Origin: Clostridiales bacterium | GTDB lineage: Bacteria; Bacillota; Clostridia; Oscillospirales; Oscillospiraceae | Direction: 5' to 3' | DNA length: 8,457 nucleotides | NCBI GenBank assembly: GCA_019418525.1 | Contig: DYBS01000012.1 | Location: 6,704 to 15,160 of the forward strand | In this document: piece after piece, positions 1-6,302 of the stretch | How positions within the stretch are numbered: the first letter of the stretch is position 1 | Layout: every line of letters begins with the position of its first letter | Notes under the pieces: generated by a model | The model's input: the letters and a program-made list of their open reading frames with translations, nothing else | Databases searched by the model: none | Told to the model about the DNA's origin: nothing | Made by a program: the position numbers and the translations under genes

Positions 1-147
1 GACCCGGGCCGGGCCCGCAAGACGGGCGGCACCGGACTGGGTCTGGCCATCGTCAAGCACATTGTGGCCCTCTATCAGGGCAGCATCGACGTGGACAGCC
101 ATCTGGATCAGGGCAGTACCTTCCGCATCACTCTTCCCTGCGCCTGA
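1..147 (+). CDS. Sensor histidine kinase, C-terminal end (partial, 5' cut by window)
   Basis: Only the last 48 codons and a TGA stop are present, with the frame open at base 1. The peptide has the G2 box and following helix of a HATPase_c domain (GGTGLGLAIVKHI, residues 9-21 of the fragment). It then has the usual final strands, with GSTFRIT close to the C-terminus. The preceding residues, DPGRARKT, match the region of PhoR/WalK-type kinases that is usually FYRVDxxRxRxTGGTGLGL. The protein therefore binds ATP and autophosphorylates a histidine to drive a two-component response regulator. The sensor, transmembrane and HisKA parts lie outside the window, so signal and partner cannot be named. 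A PhoR-like phosphate sensor is the best guess from the motif style alone. It is the last gene of its transcript, because a strong terminator follows 15 bases after the stop. Confidence 0.9.
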   Translation, partial: DPGRARKTGGTGLGLAIVKHIVALYQGSIDVDSHLDQGSTFRITLPCA

Positions 148-162
148 GCGGCGCAGATTCCC

Positions 163-195
163 GCGGCCGGCGTGAAAACACGTCGGCCGCTTTTT
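163..195 (+). terminator. Rho-independent terminator of the histidine kinase gene
   Basis: A 12-bp GC-rich stem (163-174 with 179-190, one G-T wobble) closes an AAAA loop and is followed directly by TTTTT (191-195). It lies 15 bases after the kinase stop codon and separates that operon from the downstream promoter. Confidence 0.92.
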
Positions 196-212
196 CTTAT
201 TGTTTAAGATAT

Positions 213-242
213 TTGAGTTATCTCCCCATCCTGTGCTATAAT
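213..242 (+). promoter_or_regulatory. Sigma-A type promoter with extended -10 for the GGDEF/EAL gene
   Basis: A -35 box TTGAGT (213-218) is followed by an 18-base spacer and a perfect TATAAT -10 box (237-242). A TG one base upstream (234-235) makes an extended -10, which compensates for the weaker -35. Transcription should begin near base 249, giving a leader of about 63 bases. That leader contains a small GCCGG/CCGGC hairpin (268-289) just ahead of the ribosome binding site. I saw no cyclic-di-GMP riboswitch motif in it. Confidence 0.75.
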
Positions 243-311
243 TAGAATACTTGGTCTACTCAAATCCGCCGGTCTCCTGGCGCTCCGGCAGAGAAGAAGG
301 TTGAACAACTC

Positions 312-3300
312 ATGGAAATGATGCCTCAGAATGCCCACGAGGTCTATCAGCGCCTCTGGGATTTTCTCAGCGAAAATTCCAGTGATTACTATTTCTTCAT
401 CGAGTTTCCCTCACAGCATATCTTTTTTTCCAGCAATATTCGTACCCACTATGACTTGTTGCCGGAAGGGCAGGAGTTCTGCACGCTGTCCGACTGGGCC
501 CGCATTATCTACCCCCGGGACCTCCCGAAGGTCACAGCGCTTTTCCGGCAGGTGCTGGAGGGCCAGCTTCTCAGCCACAGCGCCGATTACCGTATCATCA
601 ACCGCGCCGGGGAGGTCCTATGGGTCAACAGCCAGGGCAAGGTGTACCCCGATCCGGAGGGGCATCCGCTTTGGATGGTGGGCCGTGTCTCGGACCGCCC
701 CCCCCGGGGACAGGCCGACCGCTTTACCGGCGCGTTCAATATGGAGAGCCTGAAGGAAGAACTGGAGGCGATCCGTCGTGAGGGAATCGACGGTTTTCTT
801 CTGGTGGTGGGCGTGGACGACCTGAAGACCATCAACCTGAAGATGGGCCGTTCCTTTGGAGACAATATCCTCAAGCGTGTCACCGAGGCGCTGGAGGACG
901 CCACCCTGGGTGAGCGACGGATCTACCGTCTCAACGGCGACTGCTTTGCCGTCAACTGCCCCCACGCCTCCGATGACGATATCCGCGGTGTGTTTCAGCT
1001 GCTCCAGCGGCGTCTGGAGGGCCAGTGTACCCTCTCCGGGGGCTGTGTCCCCTTCTTGGAGTATCCCACCCCCGACGCCTCTACCCTCTACCAGTACGCT
1101 GAAACCTCCCTGGACTACGCCAAGGCCATGGGGAAAAATACCCTGCGCTTCTTCTGCGCCGAGGACTATGAGCGAGAGATCGTGGCTGTGGAGCTGAAAG
1201 AGGACCTGCATAACAGCGTCAAAAACGGCTTTTCCGGCTTCTCACTCTCCTACCAGCCCCAGGTCTACTGCGGCTCCTACCGGCTGTTCGGCGCGGAGGC
1301 GCTGCTGCGCTACACCTCCCCGCGGCGTGGACCCGTCTCCCCCACAGAATTCGTGCCCCTGCTGGAGGAATGCAAGCTGATCTGTCCCGTGGGGCTCTGG
1401 GTCCTGCGTACCGCCCTGGAGCAGTGCCGCCTTTGGCGGGAAATCCAGAGCGATTTCCATATCAGCGTCAATATGTCCTATGCCCAGCTCCGGGAGGAAA
1501 ATATCATCACCGATGTACTCTCCGCGCTGTCGGAGAGCGGTCTGCCCGGCAGCGCCCTGACCATTGAGGTCACCGAGAGCATGCAGCTGCTGGACTATCA
1601 GTACGTCAACAGCATCTTCCGCCAGTGGAAAAACGCAGGTATTGAGATCTCCGTGGACGACTTCGGTACCGGGTACTCCAGCCTGAGTCGCCTGAAGGAG
1701 ATGGAGATCGATGAAATCAAGATCGACCGCTGCTTCGTCAATCAGATCCAGCACAGTGCCTACAACTACCGCCTTCTGAGCAATATGCTGGAGCTGGCCG
1801 ACAGCTGCCGGATTCGGGTGTGCTGTGAGGGTGTGGAATCCGAAGAGGAACTGACCGTTCTGGAGGACCTCCATCCCACCCTGCTCCAGGGCTTCCTCTT
1901 CGCGAGTCCCTGCACCCCGGAAGGGCTGGAGGACCTCTACTTCCATCCAGAATCCTCTGCTTATCAAGCCCGAGCCCAGGCCGAGGCCAACTACCGCCGT
2001 CAGACCCACCCTGTACCGCGCCCCACCTCTGCCGGCTGGTCGGAGAACGACATCGCCAGGCTGGTGCTGGAGGCAGAGAACGACATCTTTTACATCTGCG
2101 ACATGGACACCTATGAGCTCTTTTATCTCAACCCCGCCGGCCAGAAGCTCTTCGGCGTCCGGGATTACCACGGCCGGAAGTGCTACAAGGTGCTCCAGGG
2201 CCTGGACGAGCCCTGTCCTTTCTGCACCAACTCCATGCTGCGCCGGGATGACTTCTATGTGTGGGAACAAGAAAACGAATACTGTGGCCGCCATTTCCTC
2301 CTGAAGGACAAGGCGGTCTACTATCAGAACAAGCGCCTGCGCATGGAGGTGGCTCTGGACATCACCAAACGGGAGGTGGTCAGCTGCGGGGCTCAGGCCC
2401 GTCTGGACTTTGCCGAAAAGATCGTGGGCTATACCGATACCCTCTCCAGCCGCACCAGCTTCCCCGAGGCGGTTAACCAGGTACTGGCCTCGGTGGGCGA
2501 TTTCTACAAGGCCGACCGAGCCTACCTCTTCCAGCCCAGTCCCACCCAAGAGGGCTACTGGGACAACACCTACGAGTGGTGCTCTCCCCGAATCCCCTCG
2601 GAACAGAAGAACCTTCAGGGTGTCTCGCCTGAAGCGTTGAAACGCTGGATGGGCCTCTTTGAGCAGGACCGCTCTGTGATCATTCTCAATCTGCAGACCT
2701 TACAGGAGTCCGATCCTCTGGAGTGGCGCATCCTCCACAACCAGGGAATCACCCGCCTCATTGCCGTCCCTATCCGGGACCAGGGCACCATTCTGGGCTT
2801 TATCGGAGTAGACAATCCCCGCTATGCCATTCAGGACGACGCCCAGGTGCGGGTACTCTCCTCCTTCCTGCTCTACCGCATCCGTCAGGAGCGCAACGAG
2901 AACCGCTATCGGGCCCTGCTGCATACCAATTACTATGACATCTTCGATGCCCTGGATCTGGGTCTGTGGGTCATCCGTATCTCCCAGGATCGTACCCATT
3001 TCGAGATGCTGGCCAACGACACCATGTACCGCATCCTGGGCATCACCGGCACGCCCAGCCCGGAGGAGTGCTATCAGATCTGGTACTCCAGGATCAACAA
3101 GGGCTACCACCACTATGTGGATCGCTCCCTGGAACACATGATCGAAAGCAAACGCATCGTACAGCTGGAATTTACCCGGCATCACCCCACCCTGGGCGAG
3201 GTACTGATGCGCTGCACCGGCATCCGTATGTCAGATGAGGACGGAATGATCTGCCTGAAGGGCTACCACCGCATCATCAGCAATATCGACAAGCCCCAAT

Positions 3301-4571
3301 ATCTCCCCTCCTCCTGCTCCCGGGACATTTTTGAGTATAACCCTGTGAACCACACTATCTTCTTCCACACCGGGCGCATCCTTCTTATGGGCGAGGAGAT
3401 CCACGAGCTGGATTTCCCCCGCTGCTGGATCGACAACGGGATCGTGCATCCCCATTTCATCTCCGAGTTCCGCTCTCTCTTCTCCCGTCTGCGCACCCAG
3501 GAGCCCCCCAGCCAGTTGGAACTGCTGCTCAAATGTAAGAGCGGCACCTACGAGTGGTTCCGCCTCATGGTACAGCATCTGGGCCAGGAGCAAAAGGAGT
3601 CGGATACCATCATCATCCTGCTGGAACCCGCCCGTATGGAACGGGTGATGGAACTGGAGTATATGCGTATGCGCCGGTTCTATCAGGCCCTTCTCTCTGA
3701 GGCCATCGCCTATGCCGAGGTAGATCTGGAGAGCGGCCAGCTCAAGTCAGTGGGCGGCCTATGGCACGTCTATCAGCAGGACTACCGCCTCAACTCCCAA
3801 CATTTCATCGATGTGTTGGCCCAAAAGCTGACCAAGTTCCTGCCTCCGGAGAACCTGCGGGAACTGAAAAAATACCGGGATCCCAAAAACTGGGATGAGA
3901 TGTTCGCCCACGGACAGACCAGCAACCGTTTCTGCTACCGCCGTCTGGTGGGGGAATCTCTGCGCTGGGTGGAGTTCACCATCTATCTCTTCCGGGAGGA
4001 GATCACCCGCAACGTCTATGCTCTCATCTACCTCAAAGACATCCACGCTGAGAAGGAGCGGGAGCTGGCTCAGGCCGATGCCGCCAACCGGGATCCCCTG
4101 ACCAACATCTATAACCGGGCCGCCTTTCAGAGGGAAATGGTCCGCTGCATCCCTTCCACCCACACCCCCTGCGGAACCCTGCTGCTGCTGGATATCGACA
4201 ATTTCAAGCGCATCAACGACCAGAACGGCCATCTGGAAGGAGACCGTGCGCTGCAAAAAGTGGCCGACCTGCTGTTGGCTGCCTTCCGGCAACAGGATAT
4301 CGTGGGGCGTATGGGCGGCGACGAGTTCCTGGTCTTTATCCAAGGTGAATTTCCCCGGCCCCAGCTGGAGGAGCGGTTGGACCGGCTGCTGGATGCCCTG
4401 CGTACCGTTCCCGGCATGTCCCTCTCCGGCAGCATTGGGCTGACCACAGTCTACGGAAGCCGGCACTTCGATTACTCCCACTGCGTGGCCCAGGCCGATG
4501 CCGCCCTCTATTACAGTAAGCGCTCCGGCAAGAATCGCTTTTGCTTCTTTGAAGATCTACCCAGTGAATAA
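312..4571 (+). CDS. Multidomain cyclic-di-GMP enzyme: PAS-GGDEF(degenerate)-EAL-PAS-GAF-PAS-like x3-GGDEF
   Basis: Predicted soluble protein of 1419 residues that makes and/or breaks cyclic-di-GMP. Domains with rough positions: PAS 20-128; degenerate GGDEF 135-285, with NGDCF (208-212) in place of GGDEF; EAL 295-540; PAS 578-688 with cysteines 624, 635 and 638; GAF 700-862; three PAS-like segments about 863-993, 1000-1110 and 1117-1245; GGDEF 1258-1415. The EAL domain keeps E329 of the EAL motif, N387, E419/E422, D449-D450 in DDFGTGYSSL, K470, E506/E509 and Q526, so phosphodiesterase activity is expected. The C-terminal GGDEF keeps D1294, GGDEF (1335-1339) and an RQQD inhibitory site (1326-1329) five residues upstream, so cyclase activity with product inhibition is expected. 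No transmembrane segment or signal peptide is seen. The ATG at 312 is chosen because AGAAGG ends 11 bases upstream; ATGs at 318 and 321 are alternatives. Single-gene unit with its own promoter and terminator. The net direction of activity cannot be read from sequence. Confidence 0.95.
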   Translation: MEMMPQNAHEVYQRLWDFLSENSSDYYFFIEFPSQHIFFSSNIRTHYDLLPEGQEFCTLSDWARIIYPRDLPKVTALFRQVLEGQLLSHSADYRIINRAGEVLWVNSQGKVYPDPEGHPLWMVGRVSDRPPRGQADRFTGAFNMESLKEELEAIRREGIDGFLLVVGVDDLKTINLKMGRSFGDNILKRVTEALEDATLGERRIYRLNGDCFAVNCPHASDDDIRGVFQLLQRRLEGQCTLSGGCVPFLEYPTPDASTLYQYAETSLDYAKAMGKNTLRFFCAEDYEREIVAVELKEDLHNSVKNGFSGFSLSYQPQVYCGSYRLFGAEALLRYTSPRRGPVSPTEFVPLLEECKLICPVGLWVLRTALEQCRLWREIQSDFHISVNMSYAQLREENIITDVLSALSESGLPGSALTIEVTESMQLLDYQYVNSIFRQWKNAGIEISVDDFGTGYSSLSRLKEMEIDEIKIDRCFVNQIQHSAYNYRLLSNMLELADSCRIRVCCEGVESEEELTVLEDLHPTLLQGFLFASPCTPEGLEDLYFHPESSAYQARAQAEANYRRQTHPVPRPTSAGWSENDIARLVLEAENDIFYICDMDTYELFYLNPAGQKLFGVRDYHGRKCYKVLQGLDEPCPFCTNSMLRRDDFYVWEQENEYCGRHFLLKDKAVYYQNKRLRMEVALDITKREVVSCGAQARLDFAEKIVGYTDTLSSRTSFPEAVNQVLASVGDFYKADRAYLFQPSPTQEGYWDNTYEWCSPRIPSEQKNLQGVSPEALKRWMGLFEQDRSVIILNLQTLQESDPLEWRILHNQGITRLIAVPIRDQGTILGFIGVDNPRYAIQDDAQVRVLSSFLLYRIRQERNENRYRALLHTNYYDIFDALDLGLWVIRISQDRTHFEMLANDTMYRILGITGTPSPEECYQIWYSRINKGYHHYVDRSLEHMIESKRIVQLEFTRHHPTLGEVLMRCTGIRMSDEDGMICLKGYHRIISNIDKPQYLPSSCSRDIFEYNPVNHTIFFHTGRILLMGEEIHELDFPRCWIDNGIVHPHFISEFRSLFSRLRTQEPPSQLELLLKCKSGTYEWFRLMVQHLGQEQKESDTIIILLEPARMERVMELEYMRMRRFYQALLSEAIAYAEVDLESGQLKSVGGLWHVYQQDYRLNSQHFIDVLAQKLTKFLPPENLRELKKYRDPKNWDEMFAHGQTSNRFCYRRLVGESLRWVEFTIYLFREEITRNVYALIYLKDIHAEKERELAQADAANRDPLTNIYNRAAFQREMVRCIPSTHTPCGTLLLLDIDNFKRINDQNGHLEGDRALQKVADLLLAAFRQQDIVGRMGGDEFLVFIQGEFPRPQLEERLDRLLDALRTVPGMSLSGSIGLTTVYGSRHFDYSHCVAQADAALYYSKRSGKNRFCFFEDLPSE

Positions 4572-4609
4572 ACTGTGCCCCGGCTCCAAAAGGAGCCGGG
4601 GCACAGTTT
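4570..4609 (+). terminator. Terminator hairpin overlapping the stop codon of the GGDEF/EAL gene
   Basis: A perfect 18-bp stem (4570-4587 with 4592-4609) closes an AAAA loop. The left arm starts inside the TAA stop codon and ends ...CCCCGGCTCC; the right arm ends in CAGTTT. The following T run is short (TTT then G), so release efficiency may rest on stem strength. The symmetry could also stop transcription arriving from the opposite strand. Confidence 0.85.
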
Positions 4610-4615
4610 GTACCG

Positions 4616-4649
4616 AAATAAAATGAGGACCGGCCAAAGCCGGTCCTCA
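4616..4649 (-). terminator. Rho-independent terminator of the rpsF-ssb-rpsR operon
   Basis: Read on the minus strand, an 11-bp perfect stem (4649-4639 with 4634-4624) with a four-base loop is followed by TTTTATTT (4623-4616). It starts 13 bases after the rpsR stop. Only 6 bases separate it from the plus-strand terminator, so the two convergent units end back to back. Confidence 0.93.
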
Positions 4650-4662
4650 GAATACATACAGA

Positions 4663-4902
4663 TCAGTCGGTCACGAAGGGCAGCAGGGCGATCTGACGGG
4701 CACGCTTGATGGCCTCAGTCAGCTGGCGCTGATGCATCGCGCAGGTGCCGGTGGTGCGGCGGGGCAGGATCTTGGAACGCTCCGACAGGAAGCGGCGCAG
4801 CTTAGCCGCGTCCTTGTAGTCGATGTGCTCCACCTTGTCCACGCAGAAGGTACAAACCTTGCGGCGCTTGCGGCCGCGGGGACGCTCTCTATCCATAGCC
4901 AT
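4663..4902 (-). CDS. rpsR: 30S ribosomal protein S18 (bS18)
   Basis: A 79-residue, very basic protein of normal length for bS18. Hallmarks are KVCTFC near residues 15-20, DYKDAAKLRRFLSERSKI in the middle, and TGTCAMHQRQL followed by IKRARQIALLPF at the end. S18 binds 16S rRNA in the platform of the small subunit as a complex with S6. Cys17, Cys20, Cys54 and His57 form the set expected of the zinc-binding (C+) form of S18, as opposed to the C- paralogues some bacteria carry. The first ATG (4902) is chosen: AAAGGAGA (4918-4911) lies 8 bases upstream, while the alternative ATG at 4896 is 6 bases further on. Last gene of the rpsF-ssb-rpsR operon, 121 bases after ssb and directly before the operon terminator. 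Confidence 0.98.
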   Translation of the reverse strand: MAMDRERPRGRKRRKVCTFCVDKVEHIDYKDAAKLRRFLSERSKILPRRTTGTCAMHQRQLTEAIKRARQIALLPFVTD

Positions 4903-5023
4903 GGTACAGTTCTCCTTTCACAATACTTCCTCCAGACCGGGAGTGGTCCGGGGAGTGGGAATGGCGCTCACGCGCCCAGCCGCCAAAGGCGGCACATTCA
5001 TCCAATCAAGCTGTCCCTTCCGA
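4903..5023 (-). other. Untranslated spacer between ssb and rpsR with a small hairpin
   Basis: This 121-base gap is long for an operon whose first two genes are 12 bases apart. It holds one clear small hairpin, GCCGCC/GGCGGC with a three-base loop (4979-4993), without a T run on the minus strand, so it is not a standard terminator. No promoter as good as the rpsF one is seen. It may be an RNA processing or stability element that adjusts S18 relative to Ssb, but nothing in the sequence proves this. Confidence 0.4.
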
Positions 5024-5506
5024 TCAGAAGGGCAGCTCTCCGTCATCGTCAGACAGGTCGGCGAACTGGTCGCCGCCTGCGGGGGCGGAGTAGGCGCCGG
5101 GTGCGGGTGCAGCCGGCGCGGCAGGGGCGGAATAGCCGCCGTAGGCAGGCGCCGGAGCATAGCCACCGGCTCCCTCGCTGTCCCGCTTGGACTCGCCAAA
5201 ATAGACATTCTCAGCCACGACCTCGGCGGTACGGCGCTTGTTGCCGTCCCGGTCGGTCCAGTCCCGCAGCTGCAGCCGCCCCTCCACCACGGCCATACGG
5301 CCCTTGCTGAAGTAGCGGGAGACAAACTCCGCGGTGCTGCGCCAAGCGACGATGTCAATAAAGTCCGTAGTCTTCTCACCGGTGGACTTGTCCTTGAAGT
5401 CCCGATCCACCGCCAGGGTAAAAGATGCCACGGCAGTCCCCGTCTGGGTGTGCCGAAGCTCCGGGTCCCGGGTCAGACGTCCCATGAGGATGATCCGATT
5501 CAGCAT
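5024..5506 (-). CDS. ssb: Single-stranded DNA-binding protein
   Basis: A 160-residue SSB. The OB-fold (about 1-108) starts MLNRIILMGRLTRDPELR and contains the family strands TLAVDRDF, DFIDIVAW and GRMAVVEGRLQLRDW. It binds single-stranded DNA, normally as a tetramer, in replication, repair and recombination. Residues 109-145 form a flexible linker rich in Gly, Ala, Pro and Tyr with repeated YSAPA units. The C-terminus is the acidic tip DDDGELPF (153-160), the docking site for partner proteins in this family. The start is supported by AAGGGGG seven bases upstream of the ATG, lying across the end of rpsF. Placement between rpsF and rpsR is the standard Firmicute arrangement, linking Ssb synthesis to ribosome supply. 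Confidence 0.98.
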   Translation of the reverse strand: MLNRIILMGRLTRDPELRHTQTGTAVASFTLAVDRDFKDKSTGEKTTDFIDIVAWRSTAEFVSRYFSKGRMAVVEGRLQLRDWTDRDGNKRRTAEVVAENVYFGESKRDSEGAGGYAPAPAYGGYSAPAAPAAPAPGAYSAPAGGDQFADLSDDDGELPF

Positions 5507-5518
5507 TTCGCTGCCCCC

Positions 5519-5818
5519 TTACTGCTCGTCCTTGCAGATGATCAGGGAGCGCATCACGCCGTCAGTGATCCGCAGGATACGGTCCAGCTCCTGGGGGAAA
5601 GCAGGAGCAGAGCTAAAGGTCATCAGAACATAGTAGCCCTCGGTGTAGTCGTTGATGGGATAAGCCATGTGGCGCTTGCCCCACTCGTCAACCTCGGCCA
5701 GCGTGCCATTGTTCTCCACCAGAGTCTTGAACTTCGCCACCAGAGCGGCGGTAGCCTCCTCGCTCAGGGTGGGGTCGATGATGTAGACGACCTCGTAATT
5801 TGCATTCAGCTTTGCCAT
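5519..5818 (-). CDS. rpsF: 30S ribosomal protein S6 (bS6)
   Basis: A 99-residue protein beginning MAKLNANYEVVYIIDP, with the bS6 features WGKRHMAYPINDYTEGYYV and LDRILRITDGVMRSL. S6 forms a heterodimer with S18 on the 30S platform. The ATG at 5818 is preferred because AAGGAGGT lies 8 bases upstream and family members start at this point. A longer in-frame reading from a TTG at 5890 adds 24 residues unlike S6 and begins almost at the predicted transcription start, so it is rejected. First gene of rpsF-ssb-rpsR, with 12 bases to ssb. Likely regulated by its strong promoter and possibly by the structured leader just upstream. Confidence 0.98.
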   Translation of the reverse strand: MAKLNANYEVVYIIDPTLSEEATAALVAKFKTLVENNGTLAEVDEWGKRHMAYPINDYTEGYYVLMTFSSAPAFPQELDRILRITDGVMRSLIICKDEQ

Positions 5819-5826
5819 TTTGTTGC

Positions 5827-5892
5827 ACCTCCTTATGGACATATGGCCCCCGCTCTCAGGCGGGAGCAAGGATACGCCTGCAAACCGCAAGC
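5827..5892 (-). promoter_or_regulatory. Structured rpsF leader; candidate S6:S18 autoregulatory element, plus ribosome binding site
   Basis: On the minus strand the leader can form a two-part hairpin. The outer stem is GGCGTAT (5878-5872) with ATATGTC (5844-5838), including two G-U pairs. An asymmetric 4x1 internal loop follows. The inner stem is GCTCCCGC (5867-5860) with GCGGGGGC (5853-5846), with a six-base loop. It ends four bases before the AAGGAGGT Shine-Dalgarno (5834-5827). Feedback of the S6:S18 complex on an rpsF leader hairpin is established in several bacteria. Position and shape fit, but I cannot confirm the conserved CCG-type bulge of that motif, so the identification is tentative. 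Confidence 0.45.
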
Positions 5893-5898
5893 TATATT

Positions 5899-5954
5899 AT
5901 TATATAGGAATCCCACCAGATGTCAAGTCTTTTTGAGAAAAATCAAAAATTTTT
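5899..5954 (-). promoter_or_regulatory. Strong promoter of rpsF-ssb-rpsR with AT-rich upstream element
   Basis: Read on the minus strand: consensus -35 TTGACA (5926-5921), a 16-base spacer and consensus -10 TATAAT (5904-5899). The 25 bases upstream of the -35 (5930-5954) are nearly all A/T with A and T tracts, as in UP elements that contact the RNA polymerase alpha subunit. Such an arrangement suits a highly expressed ribosomal protein operon. Transcription should begin around 5892. Confidence 0.9.
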
Positions 5955-6160
5955 GCCTGCCCAACTGTGGTGCGCCTCATACCTTTCCCTTTGTCAAGAC
6001 CTGCTGAAGCAAAAAAGTAAATACCAGCAGCTCTATTACGGGCTGTCCAAGCCCGTGCAAAAAAGAAGCCCGCGCACATCCTGCTTACCCTGGAGGACAA
6101 CTACGGGCTCAAGATCAGTGAGTCAGTCTACCGTATCCAATGTTTTAAAAAAGAAATAAC
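5955..6160. other. Non-coding stretch with short repeats; possible unidentified gene remnant
   Basis: No gene is convincing here. A plus-strand frame open from 5920 to 6159 has no ribosome binding site, overlaps the rpsF promoter and has no recognisable motif. Another plus-strand frame, after a stop near 6020, reads peptide-like sequence (ILLTLEDNYGLKISESVYRI, about 6077-6136) but has no start codon, so it may be the eroded tail of a lost gene; I do not recognise the family. A 7-bp hairpin ACGGGCT/AGCCCGT lies at 6038-6056, and an 11-base direct repeat AAGCCCG(T/C)GCA occurs at 6049-6059 and 6066-6076. Confidence 0.35.
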
Positions 6161-6206
6161 AAAAAGAGAGCTAACTGACAAATCAAAATCAGTTAGCTCT
6201 CTTTTT
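6161..6206. terminator. Perfect 18-bp bidirectional terminator, probably serving guaA
   Basis: AAAAAGAGAGCTAACTGA (6161-6178) is exactly complementary to TCAGTTAGCTCTCTTTTT (6189-6206), with a 10-base loop. Because the outer ends are A5 and T5, either strand gives a GC-containing stem followed by a U run. guaA transcription, coming from the right on the minus strand, reaches it about 94 bases after the guaA stop. Any plus-strand transcript from the gap would also end here. Confidence 0.85.
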
Positions 6207-6302
6207 ATGAAGAATGAAACAATGTTGCCAAATCGTTGCCACGGAGGGCCTTAACCTCTAAAAAACCCAGTTATATCAGGCCTTTCCGGGCCTCTGAAAT
6301 CA
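6207..6302. other. guaA 3' flank; candidate integration site or scar
   Basis: This 96-base stretch runs from the bidirectional terminator to the guaA stop codon. It contains a 7-base direct repeat GTTGCCA at 6224-6230 and 6235-6241, and a weak AGGCC/GGCCT pairing near 6277-6292. The 3' end of guaA is an established target for site-specific integration of genomic islands in many bacteria. No integrase gene and no second copy of the guaA-end core (GAGTGGGAATGA on the minus strand) is found in this window, so any element is absent, deleted or outside it. Confidence 0.3.

Noticed and set aside
243..311. A possible cyclic-di-GMP riboswitch in the leader of the GGDEF/EAL gene.
   Set aside because: The leader is only about 63 bases and lacks the conserved riboswitch motifs; only a 5-bp hairpin is present.
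1242..2549. A 435-residue minus-strand frame inside the cyclic-di-GMP gene.
   Set aside because: It is antisense to strongly conserved EAL and PAS coding sequence and has no family motifs; long antisense frames are common in GC-rich genes.
4918..5379. A 153-residue minus-strand frame overlapping ssb and the ssb-rpsR gap.
   Set aside because: Low-complexity Pro/Arg/Ser sequence in a shifted frame of ssb; ssb itself is unmistakable.
5519..5890. A longer S6 reading of 123 residues starting at TTG 5890.
   Set aside because: The added 24 residues do not resemble S6, the TTG lies about at the transcription start, and a strong AAGGAGGT precedes the ATG at 5818.
5969..5992. A second TTGACA on the minus strand (5992-5987) upstream of the rpsF promoter.
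   Set aside because: No -10 box at a workable distance.
5920..6159. A 79-residue plus-strand frame between rpsF and guaA.
   Set aside because: No ribosome binding site, overlap with the rpsF promoter, no protein motif and no coding-like composition.
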